DNA of 64,000 bases. Source: Anthopleura xanthogrammica. Its lineage: Eukaryota > Cnidaria > Anthozoa > Actiniaria > Actiniidae. The stretch lies in the NCBI GenBank assembly GCA_964019055.1, contig OZ025223.1, positions 6,252,625 to 6,316,624 of the forward strand, in the 5' to 3' direction. Of this stretch, positions 10,894 to 21,111 are shown one piece after another; position 1 is the stretch's first letter; every line of letters begins with the position of its first letter. Made by a program: the position numbers and the translations under genes. The notes beneath the pieces are model-generated. The model made no database searches. It was not told where the DNA came from and saw only the letters and a program-made list of their open reading frames with translations.

Positions 10894-12079
10894 AATTTAA
10901 TTTTCAAAACGAATGTATATATAAGTCACGTAAGATGGCAGTTAGCCAGAAAATCTCTTAGATCCGACTAGCTAGATAATTCACAACCCCTTAAAAACTG
11001 ACAAAAATGAAGCCTGATTATCAATTACTACCGACTATAAATTTATAGTATTCTATAATATTACAAAATACAATGTTGAAAAATCTAAAACTTCCTTGTT
11101 AATTGGTTGGTTTTTATAAAATGATTATGCTTTTTGTTTTCAACCATGGACGATTTTCAGTAGCCGAGATATCAGGCCCAAATCGGTGATGGGCCATGAA
11201 TCCGAATCTGGTTATCGAAAATCATTATTGCTAGAGAAGAAACAAGGTCATTCATATAAAAATGTTGAAAAAGATTTGACTGTTGCAAATACATTTCCTT
11301 AAGGTTGTTTAACATTCATTTGCTAAAGCTTTGTTAGTATATCCAATCCTATTAATATTGAATTAATGTTGATAATTATGGGTGACCAATCATTCATTAA
11401 TGAATAGTTAAATAGATGATATAACTGCTTGGACTTTTCAGCAACAATTAGTTTCGATTTCCTTTAAGGAAACTTAAAAGAAAAACAAAACTTAAGGATT
11501 ATCACCATGTAACTGAGTTTGGTATCTTATTCTTTCTTCGTTATTTTGCAAGCTTTTTTATTTTGCTGTAACACCCTATTTTCAAATAAAAGGTGATCGA
11601 TAGAATTAATTTTCAAGTAACTTAACCGTTATAAAAAATAATCGAAGAAATTTGAAAATGATGTTAATAAATTTACTTTCAAAGATTAAACAGAAACTTT
11701 GAAAAAAAAGCTAAGCTAAGGATCACGGATTAGCTGAAAAGAAAAAGCAAAATTTATAGTTCCGTTCAAGTGTTTCTTTTGATGAATTCAGATTTCACAA
11801 CTTCTTTCATATTGCTGTGACATCATTTTACTTTTTAAAAAACTATGTAAATATCTCGCTTTAGTAACGCTGCTTTTCATGACTGTTTGTAGAAAAACCC
11901 AACCATTAATGTTTTAAATGTTATATAGTCTATAACAATACGAAGACGAAATGTTAATATATAATCAAATTAGTAAATAATTTTTTTTTAAATATTTATT
12001 TAGCTAAATTATATCTTTATGAAACGGTAAGTTCCCGGTAGGTTTCATATATTTTGATGCGTATGTACCAATAAAAAGA

Positions 12080-12388
12080 CCCGGGGGAGGGGCTCTCACA
12101 TATATAGAAGGGCGGGGATGCTCCCCGGAAATTTGAAAATTGAAATTGCCCCCTGAAAGTTACCAAAATATCTTACTCGTAGTCATAAAAATTCGCAAGT
12201 TTCATCCCTATAAATGGTATCTAATGACGCTAATTTTACAGCATTTAAAAAAAATAGTTTTTAGTTTGAACACCCTAAAAGGTACCAAATAACAAAAATT
12301 AACCCCTAAAAGGTACGACGAGCATCCCCGCCCCCTTCGTATTGGAGACCCAACCCCAACCCCCCCCCCCCCCCCCTCCCGCCGCGGG
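12080..12388. mobile_element. poly-G-ended MITE, copy 3
   Basis: It begins CCCGGGGGAGGGGC and ends in a long C run plus CGCGGG. A perfect 8-bp duplication TAAAAAGA sits at 12072-12079 and 12389-12396. Internal words match the 9482 copy (AACACCCTAAAAGGTACC, GACGAGCATCCCCGCCCC). It sits about 280 bases upstream of the receptor's start codon. Confidence 0.88.
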
Positions 12389-12665
12389 TAAAAAGACGTG
12401 AAACAGATGTCACGTTTAAAGAAAATCCCCACGATAACTGTTGCGTTACTATCTACTTGTATCAGAACAATAAACTAATTAAATATCCATGCTGTTGAAG
12501 TACAACAGGTTGACACAGAAAGCGAATGAGGTTAAGCTAGTGCATAAATAAAGCATCAAAGATTATAAAGCAGCAATGTTAGCTGACCGTTCTATTGGGA
12601 AACATTTCGATTAAAGCACCGAATTAAAAAAGCTAAAAAGTTATAACAAAAAAGTCTTTCTCAGG

Positions 12666-15600
12666 ATGTGGTTCGTTCAAGTACCTATAATTCCATGTTA
12701 CGTTCTCGGTTTCATCGGCCGATTGTTTCTATTTCCTTGCGTTGGTAAGTTCATCAGTTAGTTGAGTTATATCTTAAGGAGTTAATCAACGTTGCTTATT
12801 CAGATCATTTCTTGTTAATCCCGGCCGCCATGCGCATATTATCGCGACAATTGCATAATTTCGCCCAAATAAAAGGGAAAAAGAGTAATTGATGCCAAGG
12901 GATCCAAATCTATGAACACCTGATACACTTATTTTAAGTCATTTTATTCCATGGTCCATGATGTCAACTTGTGAGACGGAAACCAAGTCGGAAATGGGAA
13001 CGACAATTGAGTAGCAAACGAATAATCCAATATTTCTGTTTTTCAGACTCAACCGCTCGCTTCTATCAGTTTCCTTCCAGTGTGTTGTACGTATCTAGTG
13101 GACGAACAGCCAGGTTTGTGTGGGACTATCATGTGGATGATAGAGGACGAGAGTTCCAATCCAACTCGCCAGTATGGTCTTTCTGGGGAAAGGGGAATAA
13201 TGAATTGAGACTCGGATTTGACGACAAGTACACCAATAACTGGAGATTTGTCATCAATAGAGGCGAATGTCCAGCAAGATTACTAAACCCTGATCGAGTA
13301 AGCAGAGAGTCCACAGCTACTCTAGTCATTACTGATGTAACTACTGCTGATAACGGGATTTATCAATGTAGTTTGAAACTTAAAGCAGGAAACCCTATAG
13401 ACCACCAAGTACAACTGGTAGTGACAGGTAAACTTTATAATAAGTTAATGCTATAAGCTTTAAGCTCATTATTAATAAGCTGAGATGAACGACACTCACA
13501 TTACACATCTTAGTAATGTACACGATTTGTTTCAGCTTCGTAATATACAGGACACGAAGGAAAAACGCACTGCGCTTGCTCGGAAGTTCGGCAGAAAATT
13601 CATAGACGAGTCCAGTTTACGAAGGAAACCATTGGAGATTTACATGTCTTATATTATGCAAATTTCTCTCATTATTTGACCAGGGAAAGAAAACAGCTAA
13701 ATTAATGTGTCAGGAAAAAATAAGCACTAACTTTCCACAAACGGCCTTAACTTTAGAGATTTTACTAAACGCCGGTAAATCTCCAATGGTTTTCTTTGTA
13801 AGCACCACGAACTTCCGGGCATGCGCAGTGCGTTTTTCGCTTGTGCCAATATACAGTATATTTATTCTATTTTACATTTAACTAATTCTAGCTGTTCTCA
13901 TGGAAAATGCTTAGCATCAGACTACATCGCCGTTCGTTTTATCTATGAAATAGATAAATAAAAATGTTACGTAGAACCTCTGGACTGTGCTTGTGTATAT
14001 TGTGGAACCTGATTGGGCATCAGGTTCTTAACATAGTAGCTATCAAACCCCGTCCACCTTACCAAATACCGTGTTCTTATTCGTTGTTATTGATTTATTA
14101 TTAATCTAATCATCAATGATATTTGGCAGTTTCGATCACTCTAGCATGTGTTATACTTTAGGTCCACCAGGTGCCCCTAGTGTCACAATACTAGACCAGG
14201 ATATCCAAGCATCATCAGTAACTGTAAGGTGGACCAAACCTGGTTATTATCGTGAAAGTCCTGTTATTGACTACAAATTACAAATCAACACAAGCCCGTC
14301 TCAAGAACAGGACACAACAAAGACTGTGCATAAGTTCACTGGTCTGACTAGGAATACAAGGTATGAAGTCAGAGTCTACGCAAGGAATGTTGTTGGATAT
14401 GGAAATGCAACAGTGATTATCTTCACAACAAAGAAAAGAGGTAAGGACATAGGGTTTTGAGGCAATGGCAAACAATAGGAAACAGCTCTAAATCTTTTTT
14501 CCACCTTAATGAAAATACATTACTTACCTTAGGTTACCTGATGTATGAATTTGGAAGTCTTATTTAATTCAGATCTTGCAAATTGTAAAGCTGATTATTC
14601 TACGCAATTCAGCCTCTTGGGCATCGAGTTTCACAAGCAGATCTGACATATATAATGCAGTAATACTTCACACTATGATTCCTTTCATATTACATTTAAT
14701 TTGTGGCACGTTTTAGCCGTAGAAAACCAGGTATTTTGTGCTTACATCACTTAGGTCCTCCACCTTTACCCAGTCTTCATCTTAGCAAAAGTAAAACTAC
14801 AATGACATTGTACTGGACAAAACCTGACGAAAATGGCGGTACAATCAATAGTTATACCATCTACCAGAAACAAGGTATAGATAAAATCTGGACTCGTATA
14901 CATGTCGTCAGTAACTTGTCCAACTTGACGTATGTTATACAACTGGAGGATCTGGAGCCTGGACAGACATACTGGTTTATTGTCACGGCAATGAATAAGT
15001 TTGGAGAAAGTGAAATAGGAAGTAGCGATAAAGGTGAAGAAGTATATCTTATGCCAAAGGTTACCACAGTAACCCCGACGCCTACCACAGAAATTGTAAT
15101 TGGTGAGTAAATATACTAAATATTGTTATTTGTGACATGATCCATTTTATAGTTCGTTACTGCAGTTTACTCCTCATCAGGATTAGAATAAGCTACCATT
15201 CAAATGATGAATAGAAGTTATCTAGAGTTCTTTTAACGTATTTTTAACGTATTAATAATTTTATGCTTGAACTTAACTGACGACTAACCTTTTTGGGGAA
15301 AGCATTGGCAAGCAAACTGACTCTCGACACGGAAAATTTTCCTAACTGCCAAAGTCTACACAATCAGTTCACTAATTTTTTTAGCAGCCACACGCCGGTT
15401 TTATCCAGCCAGGTCACACAGTTGTTTTTGAAGGATAACTTTTACCTATTAAATTCGTATTAAGATCAGTCAATACTACTTCTTCTATAAATTATTCACT
15501 ATTCACTATTGTAACTTATTTTCTCCGTTCAAATTTTTACAGGAGAATTAAACAATAAGTCCGTCAAAGAGGAGAAATGTAGTAAGTGTAAAGTCTCATA

Positions 15601-17612
15601 TAACATACCCTACTTTCCTATAACTAACCCACTCTCAAAAAAGGATACACTATGCACACAATTTTACCGCTGGAATAGTGGCTCGAACGTAAACTACAAA
15701 AGGGGGCAGGCGTAGCTCAGTTGGTTAGTGTACGGCCTTCGGAGCTAGAGCTAGATTCACGGTTTTATCCACGATCTCCAAGTCTGTGGAAGTCTTCTTT
15801 CTAATCCGTGTAGCTTCAGCTTTGAATGCTGTACAAGTTAAAACAAAGCACTGATGGAGAAACGGGGTAAAGTGCATACCGTCGGCTTCCCGTTACCAGC
15901 CACGTAGCTAAAGGAACTACCGACGTTAAATATAGTTACTTTACTTCATCAAGGGGAACAATGTTATTTTGTTTTTAATTTACTTGATCTTTTCACTCAA
16001 AATAATTAACTCCACGTTTCTTTTCACTTTCGTATTATTTTCAAGGTGTGACTGTTCTAGCTGTCTGCGCAGCATTCCTGGCGCTATCTTTGGTATTGAA
16101 TGTCCTCTTTATTCTTTACTTTTGGAGGAAAATAAAAATGAAAGGTATTTAGAGTAATCAGAATGTTCAATTCAATGCACTTTTTTCTGCAACTTTTATT
16201 TATTTTTATTTTTTAACTTTTTATTTCATTGTTACCAAATTTCATATATCCCCCTTCTTATACTTCTTTTTTTCCCCTTTATTATTTTTCTTTCTCTATG
16301 ATTCTATCGTGTTCGTGTCCTAAGGGACCGGTCATTATTTTTTGCCGGGGGGTGGGACGATTTTTACATAAAAGCAGCAAAATTCAACTGATCCTCCCTT
16401 TAAACATAGTAAAATTTTAGGGACAGCGACTTTTTACGGAATTATCAAGGGCCAGGCCATAAATAATGACCGGTCCCTAAACGCTTTGCTTGGTACCCTG
16501 TCACTCATCTTGATAGTTCTTTACATATACTAAATCCTACATATTTGTATTTCATTTAATATCGAAAAGACCCAAGAAATACAAAAACCGATGCAAAAAG
16601 GTAAAAATATTCTTTCCTGGCTACAATTCATAAAAAATATTTTACGAAGTATAACAGAATTGATCATTACTTTTCTTCATAAACTCATTAGACACACCAA
16701 ACAACAAGCAGTGGATGATCAAGCTTATCACGTATGTATTTCTATTTAACTATTAAAAAATAAAAAGTAAGCCATTAAAATCGTATGTAGCTGAATTTCT
16801 CATCTAGAAATTAAACATTTTATTCTAGAATATTGTCCATTATTGATTAATTGGTTTTAAGACTCAAGTTAATCGAACCCTCAAATTCTATTGGCTAAAA
16901 ATATTGATAAGTCAGACAAGTTCGAATTTAGTGTGTATGGACCCCAGGCAAAACTCTATTAGTCCGACGGAGCTGTAAGTGTTGATACTGTTAAATATTA
17001 TTACATTAACGGTTGGTATTTACGGTTGTTATTTCATTTAACGGTGATGCAGTTGCTCATTCCCAAGGTGTTTATTCCTTGTGAGATGCATATACCCTTG
17101 AAATCAAATCTGGGCCTGCATGTAAAGGACTAGGCTAGCTTGCTAGGCGAATCAGTTCGTTTAATTTGAGGTTGTAATAAAGATGAAAACTCTGTGATCA
17201 ACGAGCCCTCGAAACATTATATTTCCTTTCACAGAAATCACTAGAAATGGAAGAAAAGCAAGCTTCAAGCTATCCGGTGTCAGACACTCCTCAACAGACT
17301 TCTCCACCTGGTGAATACGAACCCATAAGAATTCCTTGTGATGACCATCCAGTCGAAATGTCCAGCAGAGTAGATGGCTACAGCAGTATCTCAGTAACAC
17401 CGAGTCATTATCAAGCACTATCACATCCTGATACAGTTGGTTCATCACATCAAGGTGATGGTCCAACCTACGAACTCATTCGCCGTCCACAGTTCAAAGA
17501 ACATGATGCTCATCAGGCTAAGAACGTACCAGATACTACTTACCATTCACTTGGTGTTAGGCTAAACCCTACAGATTACCAAAACCTGAGCAAGAAAACT
17601 TATAATGTATAA
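12666..17612 (+). CDS. Ig-FN3-FN3 single-pass receptor with ITAM-spaced tyrosine tail
   Basis: Ten exons join in frame to about 561 codons: 12666-12744, 13047-13427, 14162-14440, 14755-15102, 15543-15581, 16046-16144, 16570-16600, 16692-16731, 16963-16974 and 17235-17612. Every border is GT/AG; extracellular exons are phase 1. Order: hydrophobic signal peptide (MWFVQVPIIPCYVLGFIGRL), Ig-like V domain (RTARFVWDYHV ... DNGIYQCSLKL), FN3 (GPPGAPSVTILDQ ... GLTRNTRYEVRVYARN), FN3 (TMTLYWTKPDENGG ... LEPGQTYWFIVTAMN), a TP-rich stalk, a TM helix (VCAAFLALSLVLNVLFILYF) ending in WRKIKMK, then a cytoplasmic tail. The tail has YEPI, YSSI, YQAL, YELI, YHSL and YQNL; YSSI-x6-YQAL and YHSL-x8-YQNL fit the ITAM spacing, and SHYQAL fits an ITIM. 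The Ig B-strand cysteine is absent (RFVWDY). The 12-bp exon is optional, since both borders are phase 0. The architecture recalls invertebrate recognition receptors such as hydrozoan Alr proteins; orthology is not claimed. Confidence 0.85.
13550..13847. mobile_element. hAT-type MITE in receptor intron 2
   Basis: Ends of about 100 bp are inverted copies (GGACACGAAGGAAAAACGCA / TGCGTTTTTCGCTTGTGCC, then a shared ACCATTGGAGATTTAC). It is flanked by a perfect 8-bp duplication AATATACA at 13542-13549 and 13848-13855. Confidence 0.88.
15706..15950 (+). mobile_element. tRNA-derived SINE in receptor intron 5
   Basis: The 5' head GGCAGGCGTAGCTCAGTTGG contains a good RNA polymerase III A box (TAGCTCAGTTGG) in tRNA-like context, followed by TTAGTGTACGGCCTTCGGAG. 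The B box is degenerate (AGATTCACGG). A non-tRNA body follows. It is not a functional tRNA gene, because no complete cloverleaf can be drawn. Confidence 0.6.
16324..16477. mobile_element. PIF/Harbinger-type MITE in receptor intron 6
   Basis: The inverted ends GGGACCGGTCATTATTTTTT and AAATAATGACCGGTCCC are flanked by TAA at 16321-16323 and 16478-16480. TAA/TTA duplications with GGG-starting ends are characteristic of PIF/Harbinger elements. Confidence 0.82.
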
Positions 17613-18150
17613 TATACATCAGCTAGAAAACAACAGGAATTACCAGTCCATTATATAAACACGCACAGCTCTCTATTCCTTCGCCTTCAAGAAAGAAGAT
17701 GAAACCCTGCTTACATACTTTTAAGTAAAATAGACCTTTTTCACCTTGGTCCTAATTTTTCCCCATTTCAGACTAATTGTCGTTCCCTATAGCATCATCA
17801 TTTCTTTGTTTAACGGTCGTGCATGAGAAGGCACATCGATATGGATACGTTTCAAACAAAGAATCTTTTTCTCAGGAGAAGTGGCACGTGGTCTGAAATG
17901 GGAAAACACTACGCCCAAGCTAAACTGAGGTATATTATTATTATCCAAAATTACTTTCTAGCTGAATGAAAGGATAGTCCACATTTCAGCTGTTCTAATG
18001 AAGAATGATCTCCTTTATATTAATAGTAATCAATGTTTATTTATTTATTTTTTTTGGGTCCGAAAAAGAAGATATGACACCAGGTTGGAAAATATAGAAA
18101 AAAAAGAAAAAAAAGACAAGAGAGCTGCAGAGTCAGTGAGAAGATCAACA
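17613..18150 (+). other. receptor 3' flank, no further gene seen
   Basis: AT-rich sequence follows the receptor stop. No clear AATAAA was seen within the first 300 bases. Open frames around 18000-18230 run into the Tc1-type MITE and are not genes. Confidence 0.4.
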
Positions 18151-18152
18151 TA

Positions 18153-18557
18153 CAGTCATTTGAAAAAACGTTGTCGTCGACCGGCTCCGCGACTACGCGA
18201 CTTTCCCGAAAGGGAGTATGGATGAAAATCACTGAAGCGGTTGATTATTCGCTCTTTAAATATACGCCGGGCTTACAGTACGAAAATTCGCTGGCGAAAT
18301 AGTATTTTAAAGACTTAATAGTTTCAAAATTGGAGACATCTTTGACTGATTATTAGTCATATAGACTTATGTCTTCCTTTCTCAAAACCCAAAGACATAC
18401 ATTTAAAGGGTTGCTGCTTGTGTTATCTTATTAGTAAGCAAAAACAACTTCTTCAGAGCGAATAATCAAGCGATTCAGCGATTTCTACCCATACTCCGTT
18501 TCGGCCCAGTCGCATAGTCGCGGAGCCGGTCGACGACAACGTTTTTTTAAATGACTG
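18153..18557. mobile_element. Tc1/mariner-type MITE, 405 bp
   Basis: Inverted repeats of about 103 bp (18153-18255 and 18455-18557), starting CAGTCATTTGAAAAAACG, are flanked by TA on both sides (18151-18152 and 18558-18559). TA target duplication with a CAGT start is the Tc1/mariner pattern. No transposase is present. Confidence 0.85.
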
Positions 18558-18752
18558 TATGACCTAAGGTATCCCAAAGGCAGACGAATCCTCTACATTT
18601 CCTTGGTAAGGTATCACTATTTATACTTTTTCCAAGTCTTGTCCCAACAAAGGTAGGCATCAAGAATGTCTAATTGGAGAGGCCTAATTATGTTGCTCAC
18701 TGTAATACCAGATCAAACTCAGTTCCCCGCAACCAAATCCGTACGCGTAGGA

Positions 18753-19102
18753 CCCGGGGGGGGGGGGGGGACTCCGGGGGTAAAGTATCGGATATGCTCG
18801 TCGGAAATTCCCAAAAATACCCCTAAAGGATACCGGAAGTTTTTTCAAAAGGGCGTGGCTTGGTAAATTTTAACCCCTAAGAGATACCACAAAAATAATA
18901 CTATTAAAAAAGGCTTTTGAAATGCTTTTCCTTGAGTAATATTCCGAGTTTACGCAGGCATACATATTGCGTTATTATGCGATGGGCTAGTTCCTTTTTC
19001 AACACCCTAAAAGATAAAAGAAAGTGCTGATTTGCTAAACCTCAAATTTAAGACCCTAAAAGATACCAAATCGCTGATTTTTATTCCCCCCCCCCCCCCG
19101 GG
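18753..19102. mobile_element. poly-G-ended MITE, copy 4
   Basis: It is near-identical over most of its length to the copy at 5650. It starts CCCGGG plus a G run and ends in a C run plus CCCGGG, with perfect 8-bp duplication GCGTAGGA at 18745-18752 and 19103-19110. The right end differs: the inner inverted-repeat part is replaced by a second CCCTAAAAGATA(CC) unit, so only the homopolymer terminus remains. Confidence 0.9.
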
Positions 19103-19330
19103 GCGTAGGAGTAGTACAGGTAGGAGCAGGAGCAGAAAAAGGACAAGGACTGGGATTAGGAGATGGAGTTGTGGTTGTGGTTGTGGTTGGAATAGCTGGT
19201 GATTAAATATATAGTCCAACGGTTAATGCAAAAGATGGAAATTGAAGAAATTGTAAGTGTCAATTAAAGTTTTATATCTCATGACTTCATTTACCATACA
19301 TTAATAAAAAAATTATTAATTATTAATTAC
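19103..19330. repeat. third, partial copy of a duplicated-block repeat
   Basis: GTAGGAGTAG-rich sequence followed by GGAGATGGAG, ATGCAAAAGATGGAAATTGA and TTCATTTACCATACATTA matches parts of 8690-9075 and 25830-26235, without the palindromic MITE between. The target site of the copy-4 poly-G MITE lies at its left edge. 19331-20628 holds no gene that I recognise. Confidence 0.65.
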
Positions 19331-20886
19331 GAGAAGGGGAAAGCTATTAAACGTACACGCGTATATATAGTTCAAAATCTATATGAAAATGGTGAAATAT
19401 TGTTACACGAAATTGGTGCCACTACTGATCAAGTGTTGAGAATATGACATCATCAGGAGCAATGGCCGCCATTTTTTAAACTTCAATATCTTTGGAAGGA
19501 AAAAAGATATTTGAAAAAAGAAAGCGACGTTTCACTTCACTATCAGAGATCTTTCATTCCAGGCATAAAAACAGCAAGTCAAGAATTTGATCATAATAGC
19601 ACTTTAAAAACCTTTAATTATTACCTGGATACCTGGATATGATCTTGCCAACAACTTGAAAAATTATAATATTAAAGAGACTCTTTGAAAGAAACAACAA
19701 AATTTTGTCATATAACCTTGTTAAGTACTTGGAAGATAAGATAAAATATCCTACCAGATGATCCGACATCTCGCAAGATCTTTCGTTGTCCTTAACAAGA
19801 TGTTCAACCTTGGTTGTATAACAAGTACGTTTAAATTCATCTACTTGACAAACTGCCACTTGTGCTAAATAATGCACTTCTTTTCAAGATAAAATACCTT
19901 ATTTAAGACCCCGAAACAACACCCTATTTCATTTTGGTATACCGTAAATCCTCCATTAAGCCCCCTCCCCCTAACCCTCCCCCTTGCTTCGCCGTTAAAT
20001 TCACTCGTTAACTTCGTCCTGCAATATTGTTTATTTTTATTTTAGCGATTCTCACATGGTCTGGTTCAATTCAAGAACCCGAAGGGCCTCAAATACTGCT
20101 ATAAATAACAATGAAAAATATAAAACATGCTTAATTTTAAGCTTTTAACTCTAGATCGATATTATTTCTTGTGAGCATGCGATTTGACTCTTGCGTTCGG
20201 TCATAGTCGTTTGACCCCGTCGAACTCTGAAATTAAACCAACAGGCTAAGCGTTGAACTATAGAGAATTTTGGTCGAATAGAATGGCCAGTGACGCAAAC
20301 ACATTTGGTCAGTACAAAGAGTAAACAACATTCATTTCTTGAACAAGCCTGGGCAAGTCTAACAACCCACTTGACAGGACACAGGTATCCCATATTTATT
20401 TTATGTTAGTGGGTAGAGTAGTAGGCTAACCGAGAGTCATCTCATTGAGACCTTTGATCTTAAAATATGACACCACAGAAACTCAGCTTGGCCTTTTTGT
20501 GTCTTAACCAGGGTTAAAGTCGAGCTGCAGGCCGAGCTAGATCACATACCAAGCATTTCAAAACTATATCGAGTCTCACTTGGAATTACGCTGAGCTTTA
20601 CCAAGTGGTAAGGGAAAGTATTACTGACATGGCAGATTCAAATCCTGAACGAGCTAAAGCAATGAGGCATGTTGACGGTGCGACTACATATTTTCAGCGA
20701 CCAGACCAGGGTGAACTACTTGTAGCTTACTATGATAGTTGGGCACAAGACTACGAAAAGGTAACTACGGTTGTTGGGAAAATGCTATCTAAATGTTGGG
20801 AAATGCTATCTAAAAAGATTATTCGAAGAGCAGTACGTCATTGCAATATATTTGTTGTTCTTTTACTCTTCAGTAATCGTTTATCA

Positions 20887-20942
20887 TTGTAATTCAATAT
20901 AGCAAACCGACGAAGGTAAATGAACACAAAGGTCTTTGTGAA
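20887..20942. repeat. 56-bp dispersed repeat (also at 4521-4575)
   Basis: The segment from TTGTAATTCAATATAGCAAA to CAAAGGTCTTTGTGAA occurs in both places with a few differences. Here it lies in intron 1 of the methyltransferase, 126 bases after exon 1. At 4521 it lies about 2.1 kb before copy 1's last exon, and it may mark the original extent of the duplication. Confidence 0.7.
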
Positions 20943-20960
20943 TGGGTGTTACTAAACACT

Positions 20961-21111
20961 GAAACACCGAAACAACGAAACAACGAAACACCGAAACACC
21001 GAAACAACGAAACACCGAAACACCGAAACACCGAAACACCGAAACACCGAAACACCGAAACACCGAAACAACGAAACAACGAAACAACGAAACAACGAAA
21101 CAACGAAACAA
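20961..21111. repeat. 9-bp satellite, GAAACACCG / GAAACAACG
   Basis: About 16-17 head-to-tail 9-mers alternate C and A at one position. Because 9 is divisible by 3, all three minus-strand frames stay open and give artefactual FRCFGVSV repeat proteins. Confidence 0.92.

Noticed and set aside
15706..15790. Functional tRNA gene
   Set aside because: A box is good, but the B box and acceptor stem do not complete a cloverleaf, and non-tRNA SINE body follows.
17998..18232. Basic open frame after the receptor gene
   Set aside because: It runs through a poly-A-like stretch into the TIR of the Tc1-type MITE and has an equally long frame on the other strand.
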